Positions 19,786 through 29,211 of a stretch of 64,000 nt of DNA are shown one piece after another. The stretch is from the NCBI RefSeq assembly GCF_002209555.1, contig NZ_NJIF01000001.1, positions 992,001-1,056,000 of the forward strand, given 5' to 3'. The notes under the pieces were generated by a model. It was not told where the DNA came from. It saw nothing but the letters and a program-made list of their open reading frames with translations, and did no database searches. Both the position numbers and the translations under genes were made by a program. Position 1 is the first letter of the stretch, and the number at the start of each line of letters is the position of its first letter. Source of the stretch: Achromobacter insolitus. GTDB lineage: Bacteria > Pseudomonadota > Gammaproteobacteria > Burkholderiales > Burkholderiaceae_B.

Positions 19786-19810
19786 TGCGGCTGTGCGCGC
19801 CATGGCCAAG

Positions 19811-19840
19811 AAGAATGCCCCTGCGGGGGCATTCTTGTTT
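19811..19840 (+). terminator. intrinsic terminator of minDE
   Basis: An 11-bp perfect stem (AAGAATGCCCC / GGGGCATTCTT) with a TGCG loop is followed by GTTTT, 26 bases after the minE stop. Confidence 0.88.
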
Positions 19841-19856
19841 TGCAGGGCCACGGCCC

Positions 19857-19886
19857 AAAAAAAATGCCCGGCATTGCCGGGCATTT
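19857..19886 (-). terminator. intrinsic terminator of the glycine-zipper lipoprotein gene
   Basis: An 11-bp stem AAATGCCCGGC / GCCGGGCATTT has a three-base loop. Read on the minus strand it is followed by eight T residues (A-run 19857-19864). It lies 18 bases past the stop of the lipoprotein gene and back-to-back with the minDE terminator. Confidence 0.88.
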
Positions 19887-19904
19887 GCCTTTTGGGGCGG
19901 AAGC

Positions 19905-20129
19905 TTAACGCTTGCCGACCTGATCGCCGATGACACCGCCGATCGCCGCTCCGCCCACTGTTCCGAGGATGCCGCCATTGGTGATCACGGCGCCTGCCAC
20001 GCCGCCCAACGCAGCGCCGCCCACTGCGCTCTTTTGACGATGGCTCATGCCATCCCAGGAAGAGCAGCCAGCCATGGCGGCGGTCATCGCCAGCGCAACA
20101 CAGATTTTGGAGAGAGATGCGATTTTCAT
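19905..20129 (-). CDS. small glycine-zipper lipoprotein (OsmB/SlyB-type)
   Basis: The 74-residue protein starts at the ATG at 20129 (MKIASLSKI). The upstream extension to 20195 has no lipoprotein character. A signal sequence ends with the lipobox MAGC, giving a lipid-anchored Cys followed by SSWDG. The mature part is almost entirely a glycine zipper with GxxxG repeats (GGAALGGVAGAVI, GGAAIGGVIGDQVGKR), typical of small envelope lipoproteins such as OsmB. An inner-leaflet or outer-membrane-associated role under envelope stress is usual for relatives. It is monocistronic with its own terminator. Confidence 0.85.
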   Translation of the reverse strand: MKIASLSKICVALAMTAAMAGCSSWDGMSHRQKSAVGGAALGGVAGAVITNGGILGTVGGAAIGGVIGDQVGKR

Positions 20130-20319
20130 ATTTGTGGTTCCTATTCTCGTACCCGGGGCCGCGCATGAAACTGGATGCGAGCACGCGGCGCCCATAAGGG
20201 CCTGGAACCTTCAGGATCGCAAAATATCGTTGCCCTGGCTGTTAGGTTTGCCCATGAATTGTGTCAAAGGGCGAGAGGATCTTTGCACCCCCCAGGGACT
20301 TTGTTGCAACGGGTCCGCG

Positions 20320-20853
20320 CTATTTGACCAGACGTAACACCTCGCGGAAGCGCGGGTGTTCGCAAGTACGCATCCATTCAAATATCGCCATTTCGGACGT
20401 GACGATTTCAGCGCCGTGCGCACGCGCGCGGCGCAGCGCCGCATGATGATCCGCAGGCTTGCGGGATCCCGTTGCATCCGACACCAGCACGGCGTGGTAA
20501 CCCAGATCGATCAAGCCGATCACTGTCTGCAGCACGCAAATGTGCGCCTCGCAGCCCGCCACCAGAATGGTTTTGCGCGCCGCAGGAAGCCACGCTTCGA
20601 ATCCCGGCTCCAGCGCCGAAGAGAAGTGCATTTTCTGGAAGGTCGTCTGGACCTGCTCGCGCAAGGGCTCCACGGTGGCGCCCAGCATCTTGGCGTGATG
20701 CTCGGTGGCGGCCACCGGCACATCCAGCAAGCGCGCAGCCTGCCCCAGCTTGTGCGCGGCCTGGAGCACGGCTTCGTTGTCGTGGATGACGGGCATCAAG
20801 CGACCCTGCATGTCGACGATCAACAGGGTGGAATCGGAAGCGGACAGCAGCAT
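20320..20853 (-). CDS. isochorismatase-family cysteine hydrolase (YcaC-like)
   Basis: This 177-residue alpha/beta hydrolase of the isochorismatase superfamily shows the Asp-Lys-Cys triad: D14 (LIVDMQ), K74 (TFQKMHFS) and C106 within GCEAHICVLQT. The family hydrolyses amides or related C-N bonds (nicotinamidase, carbamoylsarcosine amidase, YcaC). The substrate cannot be read from sequence. It lies downstream of ettA on the same strand, but the ettA terminator at 20895 separates the two, so it is probably transcribed alone. Confidence 0.88.
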   Translation of the reverse strand: MLLSASDSTLLIVDMQGRLMPVIHDNEAVLQAAHKLGQAARLLDVPVAATEHHAKMLGATVEPLREQVQTTFQKMHFSSALEPGFEAWLPAARKTILVAGCEAHICVLQTVIGLIDLGYHAVLVSDATGSRKPADHHAALRRARAHGAEIVTSEMAIFEWMRTCEHPRFREVLRLVK

Positions 20854-20894
20854 GGCATGGAACTCCTGGTAGAAGTCCCTAGCATACCTCCGGC

Positions 20895-20923
20895 AAAAAA
20901 AATCCCGGCGCAGGGCCGGGATT
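20895..20923 (-). terminator. intrinsic terminator of ettA
   Basis: A 9-bp stem AATCCCGGC / GCCGGGATT with a five-base loop, read on the minus strand, is followed by a run of eight T residues (A-run 20895-20902). It begins 15 bases past the ettA stop. Confidence 0.88.
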
Positions 20924-20937
20924 CCTTCAGGCGCTGA

Positions 20938-22611
20938 TTACTTCAGGGCCTTGTAGCGCAGGCGCTTGGGCTTGGCGCCCTCTTCGCCCAGGCGGCGCTT
21001 CTTGTCGGCCTCGTATTCCTGGTAGTTGCCGTCAAAGAAGACGACTTGCGAGTCTCCTTCGAAAGCCAGGATATGGGTAGCGATACGGTCCAGGAACCAG
21101 CGATCGTGGCTGATGACCATGACGCTGCCGGGGAACTCCAGCAGCCCGTCTTCCAGGGCGCGCAGCGTTTCGACGTCGAGGTCGTTGGACGGTTCGTCCA
21201 GCAGCAGGACGTTGCCGCCGGCGATCAGCGTCTTGGCCATGTGCAGGCGGCCGCGTTCGCCGCCCGACAACTGGCCCACGACCTTGTTCTGGTCGCCGCC
21301 CTTGAAGTTGAAACGCCCCAGATAGGCGCGCGACGACATTTCGAACTTGCCCACGGTGAGCAGGTCCGCGCCATCGGCCACTGCGTCGAACACGGTCTTC
21401 TTGTCTTCCAGCGCGTCGCGCGACTGGTCCACGTAGGCCAGCTTCACGGTCTGGCCGATCTTGACCTCGCCTGAATCCGGCTGCTCGCGGCCCGCGATCA
21501 TGCGGAACAGCGTCGACTTACCGGCGCCGTTGGCGCCGATGATGCCGACGATGGCGCCCGGCGGTACCTTGAAGCTGAGGTTGTCGATCAGCAGGCGGTC
21601 GCCATAGGCCTTGCTGACGTTGTTGAATTCGATGACCTCGTTGCCCAGGCGCTCGCCCACGGGAATGAAGATTTCCTGGGTTTCATTGCGCTTCTGGTAT
21701 TCGTAGGACGACAGTTCCTCGAAGCGGGCCAGACGCGCCTTGGCCTTGGCCTGACGGCCCTTCGGGTTCTGGCGCACCCACTCCAGTTCCTTCTTGATGG
21801 TCTTCTGGCGGGCGGATTCCGAGGCCTCTTCCTGCTTCAGGCGGTCTTCCTTCTGCTCCAGCCACGAGCTGTAGTTGCCCTTCCAGGGAATGCCGTAGCC
21901 GCGGTCGAGTTCGAGGATCCATTCAGCCGCGTTGTCCAGGAAGTAGCGATCGTGAGTCACGCCCACCACGGTGCCGGGGAACTTGTGCAGGAACTGCTCA
22001 AGCCATTCCACGCTTTCGGCGTCCAGGTGGTTGGTGGGCTCGTCCAGCAGCAGCATGTCGGGCTTGGACAGCAGCAGGCGGCACAGCGCCACGCGGCGCT
22101 TTTCACCGCCGGAGAGCTTGCCGACGATGGCATCCCAGGGCGGCAGGCGCAAAGCATCGGCGGCAATTTCCATCTGGTGCTCGATATCGTCCGCGCCGCT
22201 GGATGCGGCGGCGGCAATGATGGCTTCCAGTTCGGCCTGCTCGGCGGCAAGCGCGTCGAAATCGGCGTCCGGTTCGGCATAGGCCGCGTAGACTTCGTCC
22301 AGGCGCTTCTTTGCGGTGACCACCGCGCCCAGGCCTTCTTCGACAGCTTGGCGCACCGTGTGCTCGGGATTGAGCTGCGGTTCCTGCGGCAGGTAGCCGA
22401 TGTTCAGGCCCGGCATGGGGATGGCTTCACCTTCGATTTCGCGATCGACGCCGGCCATGATCTTCAGCAGCGTCGACTTGCCCGAGCCGTTCAGGCCCAG
22501 CACGCCGATCTTGGCGCCAGGAAAAAACGAAAGCGAGATGTCGCGCAGGATCTGCCGCTTGGGCGGCACGATCTTGCCGACGCGATTCATGGTGTAGACG
22601 TATTGGGCCAT
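20938..22611 (-). CDS. ettA: energy-dependent translational throttle protein EttA (ABC-F)
   Basis: This soluble ABC-F ATPase binds the ribosomal E site and gates entry into the elongation cycle according to the ATP/ADP ratio. It is 557 residues from the ATG at 22611 ([19 protein letters not shown], the conserved EttA start); the frame to 22800 is an artefact. Two ABC cassettes are seen, with Walker [10 protein letters not shown] and GANGAGKST, signatures LSGGEKRR and LSGGERGR, and Walker [12 protein letters not shown] and [11 protein letters not shown]. The EttA-specific arm and inter-cassette linker ([14 protein letters not shown]) lie between. E. coli EttA is 555 residues. Confidence 0.96.
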   Translation of the reverse strand: MAQYVYTMNRVGKIVPPKRQILRDISLSFFPGAKIGVLGLNGSGKSTLLKIMAGVDREIEGEAIPMPGLNIGYLPQEPQLNPEHTVRQAVEEGLGAVVTAKKRLDEVYAAYAEPDADFDALAAEQAELEAIIAAAASSGADDIEHQMEIAADALRLPPWDAIVGKLSGGEKRRVALCRLLLSKPDMLLLDEPTNHLDAESVEWLEQFLHKFPGTVVGVTHDRYFLDNAAEWILELDRGYGIPWKGNYSSWLEQKEDRLKQEEASESARQKTIKKELEWVRQNPKGRQAKAKARLARFEELSSYEYQKRNETQEIFIPVGERLGNEVIEFNNVSKAYGDRLLIDNLSFKVPPGAIVGIIGANGAGKSTLFRMIAGREQPDSGEVKIGQTVKLAYVDQSRDALEDKKTVFDAVADGADLLTVGKFEMSSRAYLGRFNFKGGDQNKVVGQLSGGERGRLHMAKTLIAGGNVLLLDEPSNDLDVETLRALEDGLLEFPGSVMVISHDRWFLDRIATHILAFEGDSQVVFFDGNYQEYEADKKRRLGEEGAKPKRLRYKALK

Positions 22612-22717
22612 GGGCTCGTATGAGAGATATAGCTGATAAACCGCTGATTGTAGGCCGGAACCCTGACCGGCGTATGTCCGAGGCCGAATAGCCCGCGCGC
22701 GCGTGCCGCCCGGGGTT

Positions 22718-23638
22718 TCAGGCTGCCTTGGGCCGCGCCGGCCTGGCGCCGGAACGCATCTGCGCCAACATGACGCCAGCCAGCGCCATCGCGCCGCCAA
22801 CGATATGGAAGAGGTGCGGCTTTTCGTCCAGGAAAACGGCCGCGATCGCCACCGTGGCCACCGGCATGATGTTCAGGAAAATGCTGGCGCGGTTGGGCCC
22901 CAGGTGCTTGACGCCCTGCATCCACAGAAAGGGCGCGAAAAGCGAGGGGAACACCGCCGCATACAGCACCAGCGGGAGGTTGTCGCCATTGAGCGGTGAC
23001 GGCGGCGCCAACAGGAAGGCCGGCAGCTGGAACAACACGCCGAAAGCCACCTGCACATACAGCGATTGCCATGGCCCCACCGGCAGCGCCCAGCGGCGCA
23101 ACAGTACGCCGTACAGCGCATAAGCCAGCGCGCCCACGCCCATCAGCAGGTCGCCGCGATTGGCGCCCACCTCCAGCAGGCGGGCGGGATCGCCCTCCCC
23201 GATCAGCAGGGCCAGGCCCGCCAGCGACAACAGGCCGCCCAGCATCGCCGTGGCCGAAGGCAGTTCACGCAGCAACACCGCCACGATTGCGATGGTCATC
23301 AGCGGAATCATCGCGGTGATGATGCCCATATTGGTCGCCGTGGTGTTGGCGGCGGCCACGTAGGCCAAACCTTGATAGAGGGCCATGCCCAGCCCGCCCA
23401 GCACCGCCAGCTTGGGCAGGTTGGGCAGGATCTGGCGGCGTTGCGCCCAGACGCCCGGCAGCGCGAAGGGCGTCAGGACGACGCCGGCCAGCGCCCATCG
23501 GTAGAAGCCGATGGCGGCCGGCGCGATGGCGCTGGCCGCCATCTTGGTGACGATCATGTTGACCGACCAGATCAGGGCCGCCAGCAGCGGAAACAACAGA
23601 TAACGGGCGGGAACATGCGGGGAGGAAACACGCGTCAT
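22718..23638 (-). CDS. EamA/DMT-family transporter
   Basis: The 306-residue inner-membrane protein has ten predicted transmembrane segments in two EamA repeats, each beginning with a pattern such as [15 protein letters not shown] and [23 protein letters not shown] start it at the ATG at 23638 ([10 protein letters not shown]), since the upstream extension runs through the intergenic promoter region. DMT proteins are usually exporters of amino acids or metabolites. It is divergent from the AraC regulator gene at 23739, the classic arrangement for a regulator controlling its neighbouring exporter, so regulation by that protein is a fair inference. Confidence 0.9.
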   Translation of the reverse strand: MTRVSSPHVPARYLLFPLLAALIWSVNMIVTKMAASAIAPAAIGFYRWALAGVVLTPFALPGVWAQRRQILPNLPKLAVLGGLGMALYQGLAYVAAANTTATNMGIITAMIPLMTIAIVAVLLRELPSATAMLGGLLSLAGLALLIGEGDPARLLEVGANRGDLLMGVGALAYALYGVLLRRWALPVGPWQSLYVQVAFGVLFQLPAFLLAPPSPLNGDNLPLVLYAAVFPSLFAPFLWMQGVKHLGPNRASIFLNIMPVATVAIAAVFLDEKPHLFHIVGGAMALAGVMLAQMRSGARPARPKAA

Positions 23639-23696
23639 AGGGGATACAGCACAGGTGTAGAGAAGACTGGGGCAGTGTAGGCTCTGTCCGACATGA

Positions 23697-23710
23697 TGTA
23701 TATAATTAAA
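23697..23710. promoter_or_regulatory. AT-rich divergent promoter region with a TATAAT hexamer
   Basis: An exact TATAAT at 23701-23706 sits in the only AT-rich block (TGTATATAATTAAAAA) of the 100-base divergent gap, 33 bases before the araC-type start. No good -35 box stands at 16 to 18 bases, consistent with activator dependence. Confidence 0.45.
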
Positions 23711-23738
23711 AACAGACAAAACCAGACGAAGTTCCGAC

Positions 23739-24536
23739 ATGTCCGCCGACGACATCGCCCCCTCGCTGGCCAGCCACCTGCCCTATCCGCTGGCCTGCCG
23801 CATCCTGCATTTCACGCCCAACTCGCGCATGAAGCGCCACAGCTCGCCCTGGGCAGAGCTGAACTTCGCGATCTCCGGCATCATGGAAATCGGCGTCGGC
23901 GGCATCACTTATCTGTCGCCGCCGCAGTACGCCATCTGGATTCCTCCGCATGTCGAGCATTGCTGCCAGAACGATGGCGAGGTGCACTACGCCTGCATCG
24001 ACATTCCCGCCGCGGCCTGCGCCGGCCTGCCCAAGGAACCGTGCACGCTCGAGATCAGCCCCGTCATGCGGGCCATCCTGGCTGACTTCGAACGGCGTGG
24101 CATCAGCTATCCGGATACGCCGGAAGACCGGCGCATGGCGCAGATCGTCATCGACCAGGCGCGCCAGGCGCGCGCCTATGCAAGCTACCTGCCCTCTACC
24201 TCCGATCCACTGCTGGCGCCCATCCTGTCGGCGCTGCAGCACAGCCCGGGCGACAAGCGCGGCGCCGCGCACTGGGCCGCCACCGCGGGCATTACCGAGC
24301 GCACGCTGCTGCGCCACTGCCAACAGCACCTGGGCATGTCGTTCAATGAATGGCGGCAGCGGCTACGGGTGGTCAGCGCGCTGGGCATGCTGGACGCGGG
24401 CCAGTCCGTCCAGTCCGTCGCGCGAGAACTGAGCTACAGTACGCCGTCCGCGTTCATCGCCATGTTCCAGCGGCTGACCGGCCAATCGCCGGACAGCGCG
24501 CGCAGGCGCTGCCTGGGCGGCTCCCCGCCGGCCTAG
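23739..24536 (+). CDS. AraC-family transcriptional regulator
   Basis: The 265-residue protein has an N-terminal cupin-like sensor region (about 20 to 90; AIWIPPHVEHCC resembles the cupin PPxxxH metal/effector segment). A C-terminal AraC double HTH covers about residues 170 to 258 (AATAGITERTLLRHCQQHLGMSFNEWRQRLR, then VARELSYSTPSAFIAMFQRLTGQSP). It is transcribed divergently from the DMT transporter gene, which it most likely controls. The ligand is not known. Confidence 0.92.
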   Translation: MSADDIAPSLASHLPYPLACRILHFTPNSRMKRHSSPWAELNFAISGIMEIGVGGITYLSPPQYAIWIPPHVEHCCQNDGEVHYACIDIPAAACAGLPKEPCTLEISPVMRAILADFERRGISYPDTPEDRRMAQIVIDQARQARAYASYLPSTSDPLLAPILSALQHSPGDKRGAAHWAATAGITERTLLRHCQQHLGMSFNEWRQRLRVVSALGMLDAGQSVQSVARELSYSTPSAFIAMFQRLTGQSPDSARRRCLGGSPPA

Positions 24537-24668
24537 CCCGGGAAAATCGCGTCGTCCAAGCGTCCGATGCGGCGCCGAGCCGATCGCGAGACAATACGCC
24601 TGACTTTCAATTTGCTTTCATCCGACTTTGCCGTGCCGCCGCGGCCTCATCGCGCCCAGGAATTCCCC

Positions 24669-25211
24669 ATGTCTGCCTCCGCAACCCCCCCAGCCTCCCT
24701 GACCCATTTCAGCGCATCCGAACTGGACATGCTGGCCAAGACGGCAGACGCCCTGAGCGCCTACCTGGGCAAACCCGTACTGGCGGAGGTAGTGCTGGGC
24801 GACGACGGCACCGAATGGGTGACCTATGGCGTGCCCATGGATGAAAACGCCAAGCCCGACGAAGACCAGACCCACGTCCAGCTGGGCGGACCCGGCGCCC
24901 GCTTGCTGGGCAACCGCGGCGGCTTGCCCCAGTCCGACGACGACACATACGATTGCCTTTATCTCTGGGCCATCGAGATCTCGTTGAACGAAGGCGAACG
25001 CTTCATCAAGCTGGATCACGACGGCGAGGAGTCCGCCTGGTCCGACAATCTGGAAGACGTGCTGCCGTTTGCCTTGACGGAAGAACCCGTATCCGAGGAT
25101 CCGGACGCGGAAGACGACGAGGATGAAGAGGACGAAGAGGACGAAGAGGATGAGGATGATGAAAATGGCCACGGCCACGATCATCCTCACGACCACAACC
25201 ACCGCCACTGA
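24669..25211 (+). CDS. acidic hypothetical protein with DE-rich stretch and His-rich tail
   Basis: I do not recognise this 180-residue protein. The start is the ATG at 24669, preceded by AGGA seven bases upstream; the frame is open further left but is unconvincing. Residues about 1 to 145 look globular and mildly acidic (LTHFSASELDMLAKTADALSAYLG; YDCLYLWAIEISLNEGERFIKLD). From about 146 to 168 nearly every residue is Asp or Glu, and the last 14 residues are GHGHDHPHDHNHRH-like, a probable metal-binding tail. The gene lies between the AraC regulator and the oligopeptide transporter with no evident operon partner. Such tails occur in nickel/zinc-handling proteins, but no function is claimed. 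Confidence 0.75.
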   Translation: MSASATPPASLTHFSASELDMLAKTADALSAYLGKPVLAEVVLGDDGTEWVTYGVPMDENAKPDEDQTHVQLGGPGARLLGNRGGLPQSDDDTYDCLYLWAIEISLNEGERFIKLDHDGEESAWSDNLEDVLPFALTEEPVSEDPDAEDDEDEEDEEDEEDEDDENGHGHDHPHDHNHRH

Positions 25212-25269
25212 GGCGGTACCGGACGGCGGGCGACGGCTGGCGTAGCGCCGCAGACGCGCCGTCCGCGAT

Positions 25270-26265
25270 TCAGGCGGAGATCCGTCCTTCCTCCACGGCG
25301 TGGCACGCCACCACCGTCACTCCCGCCATGATTGCGGACGGGGCCTCGGCCTTGCAGCGCTCATTCGCGTGCGGACAGCGCGGATGGAAGGTGCAGCCGG
25401 AGGGCGGATTCAGCGGGTTGGGCACTTCACCCGCCACTGCCGTGCGCGGCTTGCCCGCGCCGTTGATGTCGGGAATGGCCTCCAGCAGCATGCGCGTATA
25501 GGGATGACGCGGCCGCGCGAACAACTCGTCGCGCGGGGCCACCTCCACCATGCGGCCCAGGTACATCACCCCCACCCGGTCGGCCACGTGATGGACCACC
25601 GCCAGATTGTGGGAAATGAACAAATAGGTAAGCCCCAGGTTGCGCTGCAGATCCTTCATCAGGTTCAGCACCTGCGCCTGCACCGACACGTCCAGCGCCG
25701 AAGTCGGCTCGTCGCACACCAGGAATTCGGGATTCACCGCGAGCGCCCGCGCAATCGAAATACGTTGACGCTGGCCGCCCGAAAACTGGTGCGGGTAACG
25801 GCCCTGGTCGGCCGGATCCAGGCCCACCTGTTTAAGCAGCTCGCCCACGCGCGCGGTCCGCTCGTCGGCCGTCATGGTGGTGTGGGTAAGCATGGGCTCG
25901 GCGATGATGCGGCCCACGCGCCAGCGAGGATTCAGACTGGCGTAGGGATCCTGAAAAATCATCTGCAGGCGCTTGCGCAAGGCGCGGCCGCCCGGCTCGG
26001 ACATGCGCGACAATGGCTGGCCGTCGAAGCGGATGTCGCCGCGGGTCAGGCCGTACAAGCCCACCAGCATGCGCGCCACGGTCGATTTTCCGCAGCCCGA
26101 TTCACCGACCAGCGCCAGCGTTTCGCCGCGCGCAATGTCGAAAGACACCCCGTCCACGGCGCGCAGCATCACCCGCGGTTTGCCCGCGAGCTTGCGTTCC
26201 AGCCAGGGCGGCGACACATCGAACCAGCGCGCGGCGTCCTTTACTTCTACCAAGGGCGTCGTCAT
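25270..26265 (-). CDS. oligopeptide/dipeptide ABC transporter ATP-binding protein (OppF/DppF type)
   Basis: This 331-residue cytoplasmic ATPase energises the transporter encoded at 25270-30783. It has Walker [10 protein letters not shown], signature [14 protein letters not shown] and Walker [17 protein letters not shown]-terminal oligo_HPY domain includes [13 protein letters not shown] and a Cys-containing [14 protein letters not shown] segment (an iron-sulfur or structural Cys cluster in the family). Its start overlaps the stop of the preceding ATPase gene by four bases (ATGA). It is the last gene of the operon. Confidence 0.93.
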   Translation of the reverse strand: MTTPLVEVKDAARWFDVSPPWLERKLAGKPRVMLRAVDGVSFDIARGETLALVGESGCGKSTVARMLVGLYGLTRGDIRFDGQPLSRMSEPGGRALRKRLQMIFQDPYASLNPRWRVGRIIAEPMLTHTTMTADERTARVGELLKQVGLDPADQGRYPHQFSGGQRQRISIARALAVNPEFLVCDEPTSALDVSVQAQVLNLMKDLQRNLGLTYLFISHNLAVVHHVADRVGVMYLGRMVEVAPRDELFARPRHPYTRMLLEAIPDINGAGKPRTAVAGEVPNPLNPPSGCTFHPRCPHANERCKAEAPSAIMAGVTVVACHAVEEGRISA

Positions 26266-27242
26266 GCGGCCACCTTATCGTTATTGTCATGCAGCCAACA
26301 GGCCGCGCGGGAAGTGCCGGCCGCCATCAGTTCGGGGCGCTCTACGCCGCAACGCGGCATGCGCTGGCCGCAGCGCGGGTTGAAGGCGCAACCCGCGGGG
26401 ATGGCATTCAGGCGCGGCATGCTGCCATCGATCTGCACCAACCGTTCGGCATGGCCCTCCAGCGACGGAATCGATCCCATCAGCCCCGTCGTGTAGGGAT
26501 GCCGCGGCTTGTGGATCACGTCCGCCACCGGACCGATCTCGGCCACGCGGCCGGCGTACATCACCGCGACGCGGTCGGCAGTCTCTGCGATGACGCCCAT
26601 GTCGTGCGTGATCAGCATCACGGCCGTGCCGTTTTCACGGCACAGGCGCTTGAGCAGCTCGATGATCTGCGCCTGGATGGACACGTCCAGCGCGGTCGTG
26701 GGTTCGTCCGCCACCACCAGCTTGGGCTCGGCCGCCAGGGCCAGCGCGATCACCACGCGCTGGCGCATGCCGCCGGAAAACTGGTGCGGGTAGTGGTCGA
26801 TGCGCTCGCGCGCGGCCGGGATGCCGGTCGATGCCAGCAGCTCCACCGCGCGCTCGCGCGCCTGGGACCAGCTCAGGTCCAGATGCGTCACGATGGTTTC
26901 CGCCAATTGCCGGCCCACCGTGTACAACGGGTTCAAGGATGTCAGCGGATCCTGGAACACTGCGCCGATCTCGCGGCCACGCACGCGGCGCATCTGCTCG
27001 TCGGGCAGGTTGTCGATACGGCGGCCCGCCAGCAGGATCTCGCCCGCGGCGATGCGCCCGGGTGGTTCCAGCAGACCGATGATGGATGCGCCGGTCAGGG
27101 ATTTGCCGGCGCCGGATTCGCCCACTACGCCCAGGACTTCGCCAGCCTGGATGGAAAAGGACACGTCGTCCAGGGCGCGCAGCGTGCCGCGGCGCGTGGG
27201 GAACTCCACGCGCAGATTGCGGACTTCTAGAAGTGCGCTCAT
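26262..27242 (-). CDS. oligopeptide/dipeptide ABC transporter ATP-binding protein (OppD/DppD type)
   Basis: The 326-residue partner ATPase of the downstream OppF-like protein has Walker A GESGAGKS, a Q-loop in [12 protein letters not shown], signature [14 protein letters not shown], Walker [15 protein letters not shown] and a C-terminal HPY region ([27 protein letters not shown]). It is seven bases downstream of the permease gene at 27250 and overlaps the next gene. Two different ATPases are normal for Opp/Dpp/Nik systems. Confidence 0.93.
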   Translation of the reverse strand: MSALLEVRNLRVEFPTRRGTLRALDDVSFSIQAGEVLGVVGESGAGKSLTGASIIGLLEPPGRIAAGEILLAGRRIDNLPDEQMRRVRGREIGAVFQDPLTSLNPLYTVGRQLAETIVTHLDLSWSQARERAVELLASTGIPAARERIDHYPHQFSGGMRQRVVIALALAAEPKLVVADEPTTALDVSIQAQIIELLKRLCRENGTAVMLITHDMGVIAETADRVAVMYAGRVAEIGPVADVIHKPRHPYTTGLMGSIPSLEGHAERLVQIDGSMPRLNAIPAGCAFNPRCGQRMPRCGVERPELMAAGTSRAACWLHDNNDKVAA

Positions 27243-27249
27243 GTAAACC

Positions 27250-28164
27250 TCAATTCAGCCGGGGGTTGAGCGCATCGCGCAACCAGTCGCCTAACAAGTT
27301 GACCGATAGCACCAGCAGCACCAACGCCGCGCCGGGGAAGATGGTGATCCACCATTCCCCTGAAAACAGGAAGTCGTTGCCGATGCGGATCAGCGTGCCC
27401 AGCGACGGCGCGGTCGGCGGTACGCCCACCCCCAGGAACGACAGCGTGGCTTCGGTGATGATGGCCGTGGCCAGGTGCACCGTGGCCAGCACCAGCACCG
27501 GGCCCAGCACATTGGGCAGCACGTGGCGGAACATGATGACGGGCGAGGCCACCCCGATCACGCGCGCGGCCTGCACGTACTCGCGGTTCTTCTCTACCAG
27601 CGTGGAGCCGCGCACGGTTCGCGCGTATTGCGGCCAGCCCGCCAGCGCGATCGCGCCGATCAGCACGGGGAATGCGATCAACTCGTGCATGTCGCGCGGC
27701 ACCGCCGCCCGCGCCACGCCATCGATCAGCAATGCGATCAGGATGGCGGGGAACGACAGTTGCACGTCGGCGATACGCATGATGAACGCGTCGATGCGTC
27801 CGCCCGCGTAACCCGAGATCAGTCCCAAAACAATGCCGATCGCCATGGACAGCAGCACCGAAGCCAGGCCAATCAAGAGCGACACCCGGGTGCCGTACAG
27901 GATGGCCGAGTACAGGTCGCGGCCCTGGCTGTCGGTGCCCAGCAGATAGGTCGGCTGGCCGTTGGCCTCCCAGGCGGGCGGCAATAGCGCGTCCAGCAGT
28001 TCCACCTTGGTCAGGTCGAACGGATTATGCGGAGCCACCCAGCCAGCCCCGAAGGAGCCGATCAGCAAGGCTGCCAGCAGCACAGTGGCCGCAATGGCCA
28101 CGGGCGCCCGGCGCCAGGCCCAGGCAATATCGCTGTCCCACCAGCGTTTGAGTACGGCGCGCAT
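27250..28164 (-). CDS. ABC transporter permease (OppC/DppC type)
   Basis: This 304-residue inner-membrane permease starts at the ATG at 28164, which overlaps the stop of the upstream permease (TGATG); the longer frame to 28677 is unrelated. The N-terminal OppC segment (one transmembrane helix and a periplasmic stretch with PPAWEANGQPTYLLGTDSQGRDLYS) is followed by the binding-protein-dependent transport domain with an EAA-loop YVQAARVIGVASPVIMFRHVLPN. It forms the channel with the DppB-like subunit. Confidence 0.93.
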   Translation of the reverse strand: MRAVLKRWWDSDIAWAWRRAPVAIAATVLLAALLIGSFGAGWVAPHNPFDLTKVELLDALLPPAWEANGQPTYLLGTDSQGRDLYSAILYGTRVSLLIGLASVLLSMAIGIVLGLISGYAGGRIDAFIMRIADVQLSFPAILIALLIDGVARAAVPRDMHELIAFPVLIGAIALAGWPQYARTVRGSTLVEKNREYVQAARVIGVASPVIMFRHVLPNVLGPVLVLATVHLATAIITEATLSFLGVGVPPTAPSLGTLIRIGNDFLFSGEWWITIFPGAALVLLVLSVNLLGDWLRDALNPRLN

Positions 28165-29153
28165 CAGTGAGCCCCCCCGCCGCGGGTCAGCCCGGAACGC
28201 AGGCGCGGGTCCACGACAAAATACAGAAGATCGACGATCAGGTTGATCACCACGAATACCAGCGCGATCAGGCACAGGTAGGCCGCCATGACAGGCACAT
28301 CGGCGAACTGCACCGCCTGGATGAACAGCAGGCCCATGCCCGGCCACTGGAACACGGTTTCCGTGACGATGGCAAAGGCAATGATGCCGCCCAGCTGCAG
28401 GCCGGTGATGGTAATGACCGGCACCATTGTGTTCTTCAGCGCATGGCCGAAGTGGATGGCCCGGCGCTTCAGGCCGCGGGCGCGGGCGAACTTGATGTAG
28501 TCCGAACGCAGCACTTCCAGCATCTCCGAGCGCACCAGGCGCAGCACCAGGGTCATCTGGAACAGCGACAAGGTGATGGACGGCAGGATCAGGTGCTTCC
28601 AGCCCGTGGCGGTGAACAGCCCGGAGGACCACCAGCCCACGCTGACGGTGTCGCCGCGCCCGTAGCTGGGCAACCACCCCAGCTGGACCGAGAACACCAG
28701 GATCAGGAGGATGCCGATCAGGAAGGTGGGCAGCGACACGCCCAGCAGCGAGCCGGCCAGCAGCAGCTGGGACAACAGGCTGTTGCGCTTGAGCGCGGTA
28801 TACACGCCCAGGGGCACGCCCACCAGCAGCGCCAGCAGGGCAGCCACCATGGAAAGCTCCAGCGTCGCCGGCAAACGGGATTTCAGCAATGTGGAAACGG
28901 GTTCGCTCTGGCGCAGGGATATGCCGAAATTGCCCTGCACGGCGTTGGCCACGAAATGGCCGAATTGGACAATGGCGGGCTCGTTCAGCCCCAGGCGCTC
29001 ACGCAATTCGATGCGCTCGGCATCGGTGGCGTCCTGCCCCAGCATGATGGTGACGGGGTCGCCGACGTATTGAAAAAGCACAAAGGCCAGTAGCGAGACG
29101 GTGAGCATCACCGCTACGGCCTGCAACAGGCGACGCAGTATGAAAGCAAACAT
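28164..29153 (-). CDS. ABC transporter permease (OppB/DppB type)
   Basis: The 329-residue inner-membrane permease starts MFAFILRRLLQAVAVM, the typical DppB N-terminus. Six transmembrane segments are predicted. The EAA-type loop reads YIKFARARGLKRRAIHFGHALKNTMVPVIT. It is the first permease after the binding-protein gene, with a stem-loop in the 58-base gap, and overlaps the next permease gene by one base. Confidence 0.93.
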   Translation of the reverse strand: MFAFILRRLLQAVAVMLTVSLLAFVLFQYVGDPVTIMLGQDATDAERIELRERLGLNEPAIVQFGHFVANAVQGNFGISLRQSEPVSTLLKSRLPATLELSMVAALLALLVGVPLGVYTALKRNSLLSQLLLAGSLLGVSLPTFLIGILLILVFSVQLGWLPSYGRGDTVSVGWWSSGLFTATGWKHLILPSITLSLFQMTLVLRLVRSEMLEVLRSDYIKFARARGLKRRAIHFGHALKNTMVPVITITGLQLGGIIAFAIVTETVFQWPGMGLLFIQAVQFADVPVMAAYLCLIALVFVVINLIVDLLYFVVDPRLRSGLTRGGGAH

Positions 29154-29168
29154 AGGCGGGAAAGGCGT

Positions 29169-29198
29169 AACGGCGGGGACTGGAGCGCCCCCGCCGTT
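29169..29198 (-). other. stem-loop between binding-protein and permease genes
   Basis: A 10-bp perfect stem (AACGGCGGGG / CCCCGCCGTT) with a ten-base loop sits between the solute-binding protein stop (29212) and the dppB-like start (29153). No U-run follows on the minus strand. Such hairpins commonly protect or attenuate mRNA so the binding protein is made in excess over the membrane parts. Confidence 0.6.
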
Positions 29199-29211
29199 TG
29201 ATTAGCCTGGA

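Noticed and set aside
25100-25165. GAGGAC-type simple repeat as a separate repeat element
   Set aside because: It is the in-frame Asp/Glu stretch of the acidic protein and has no non-coding feature of its own.
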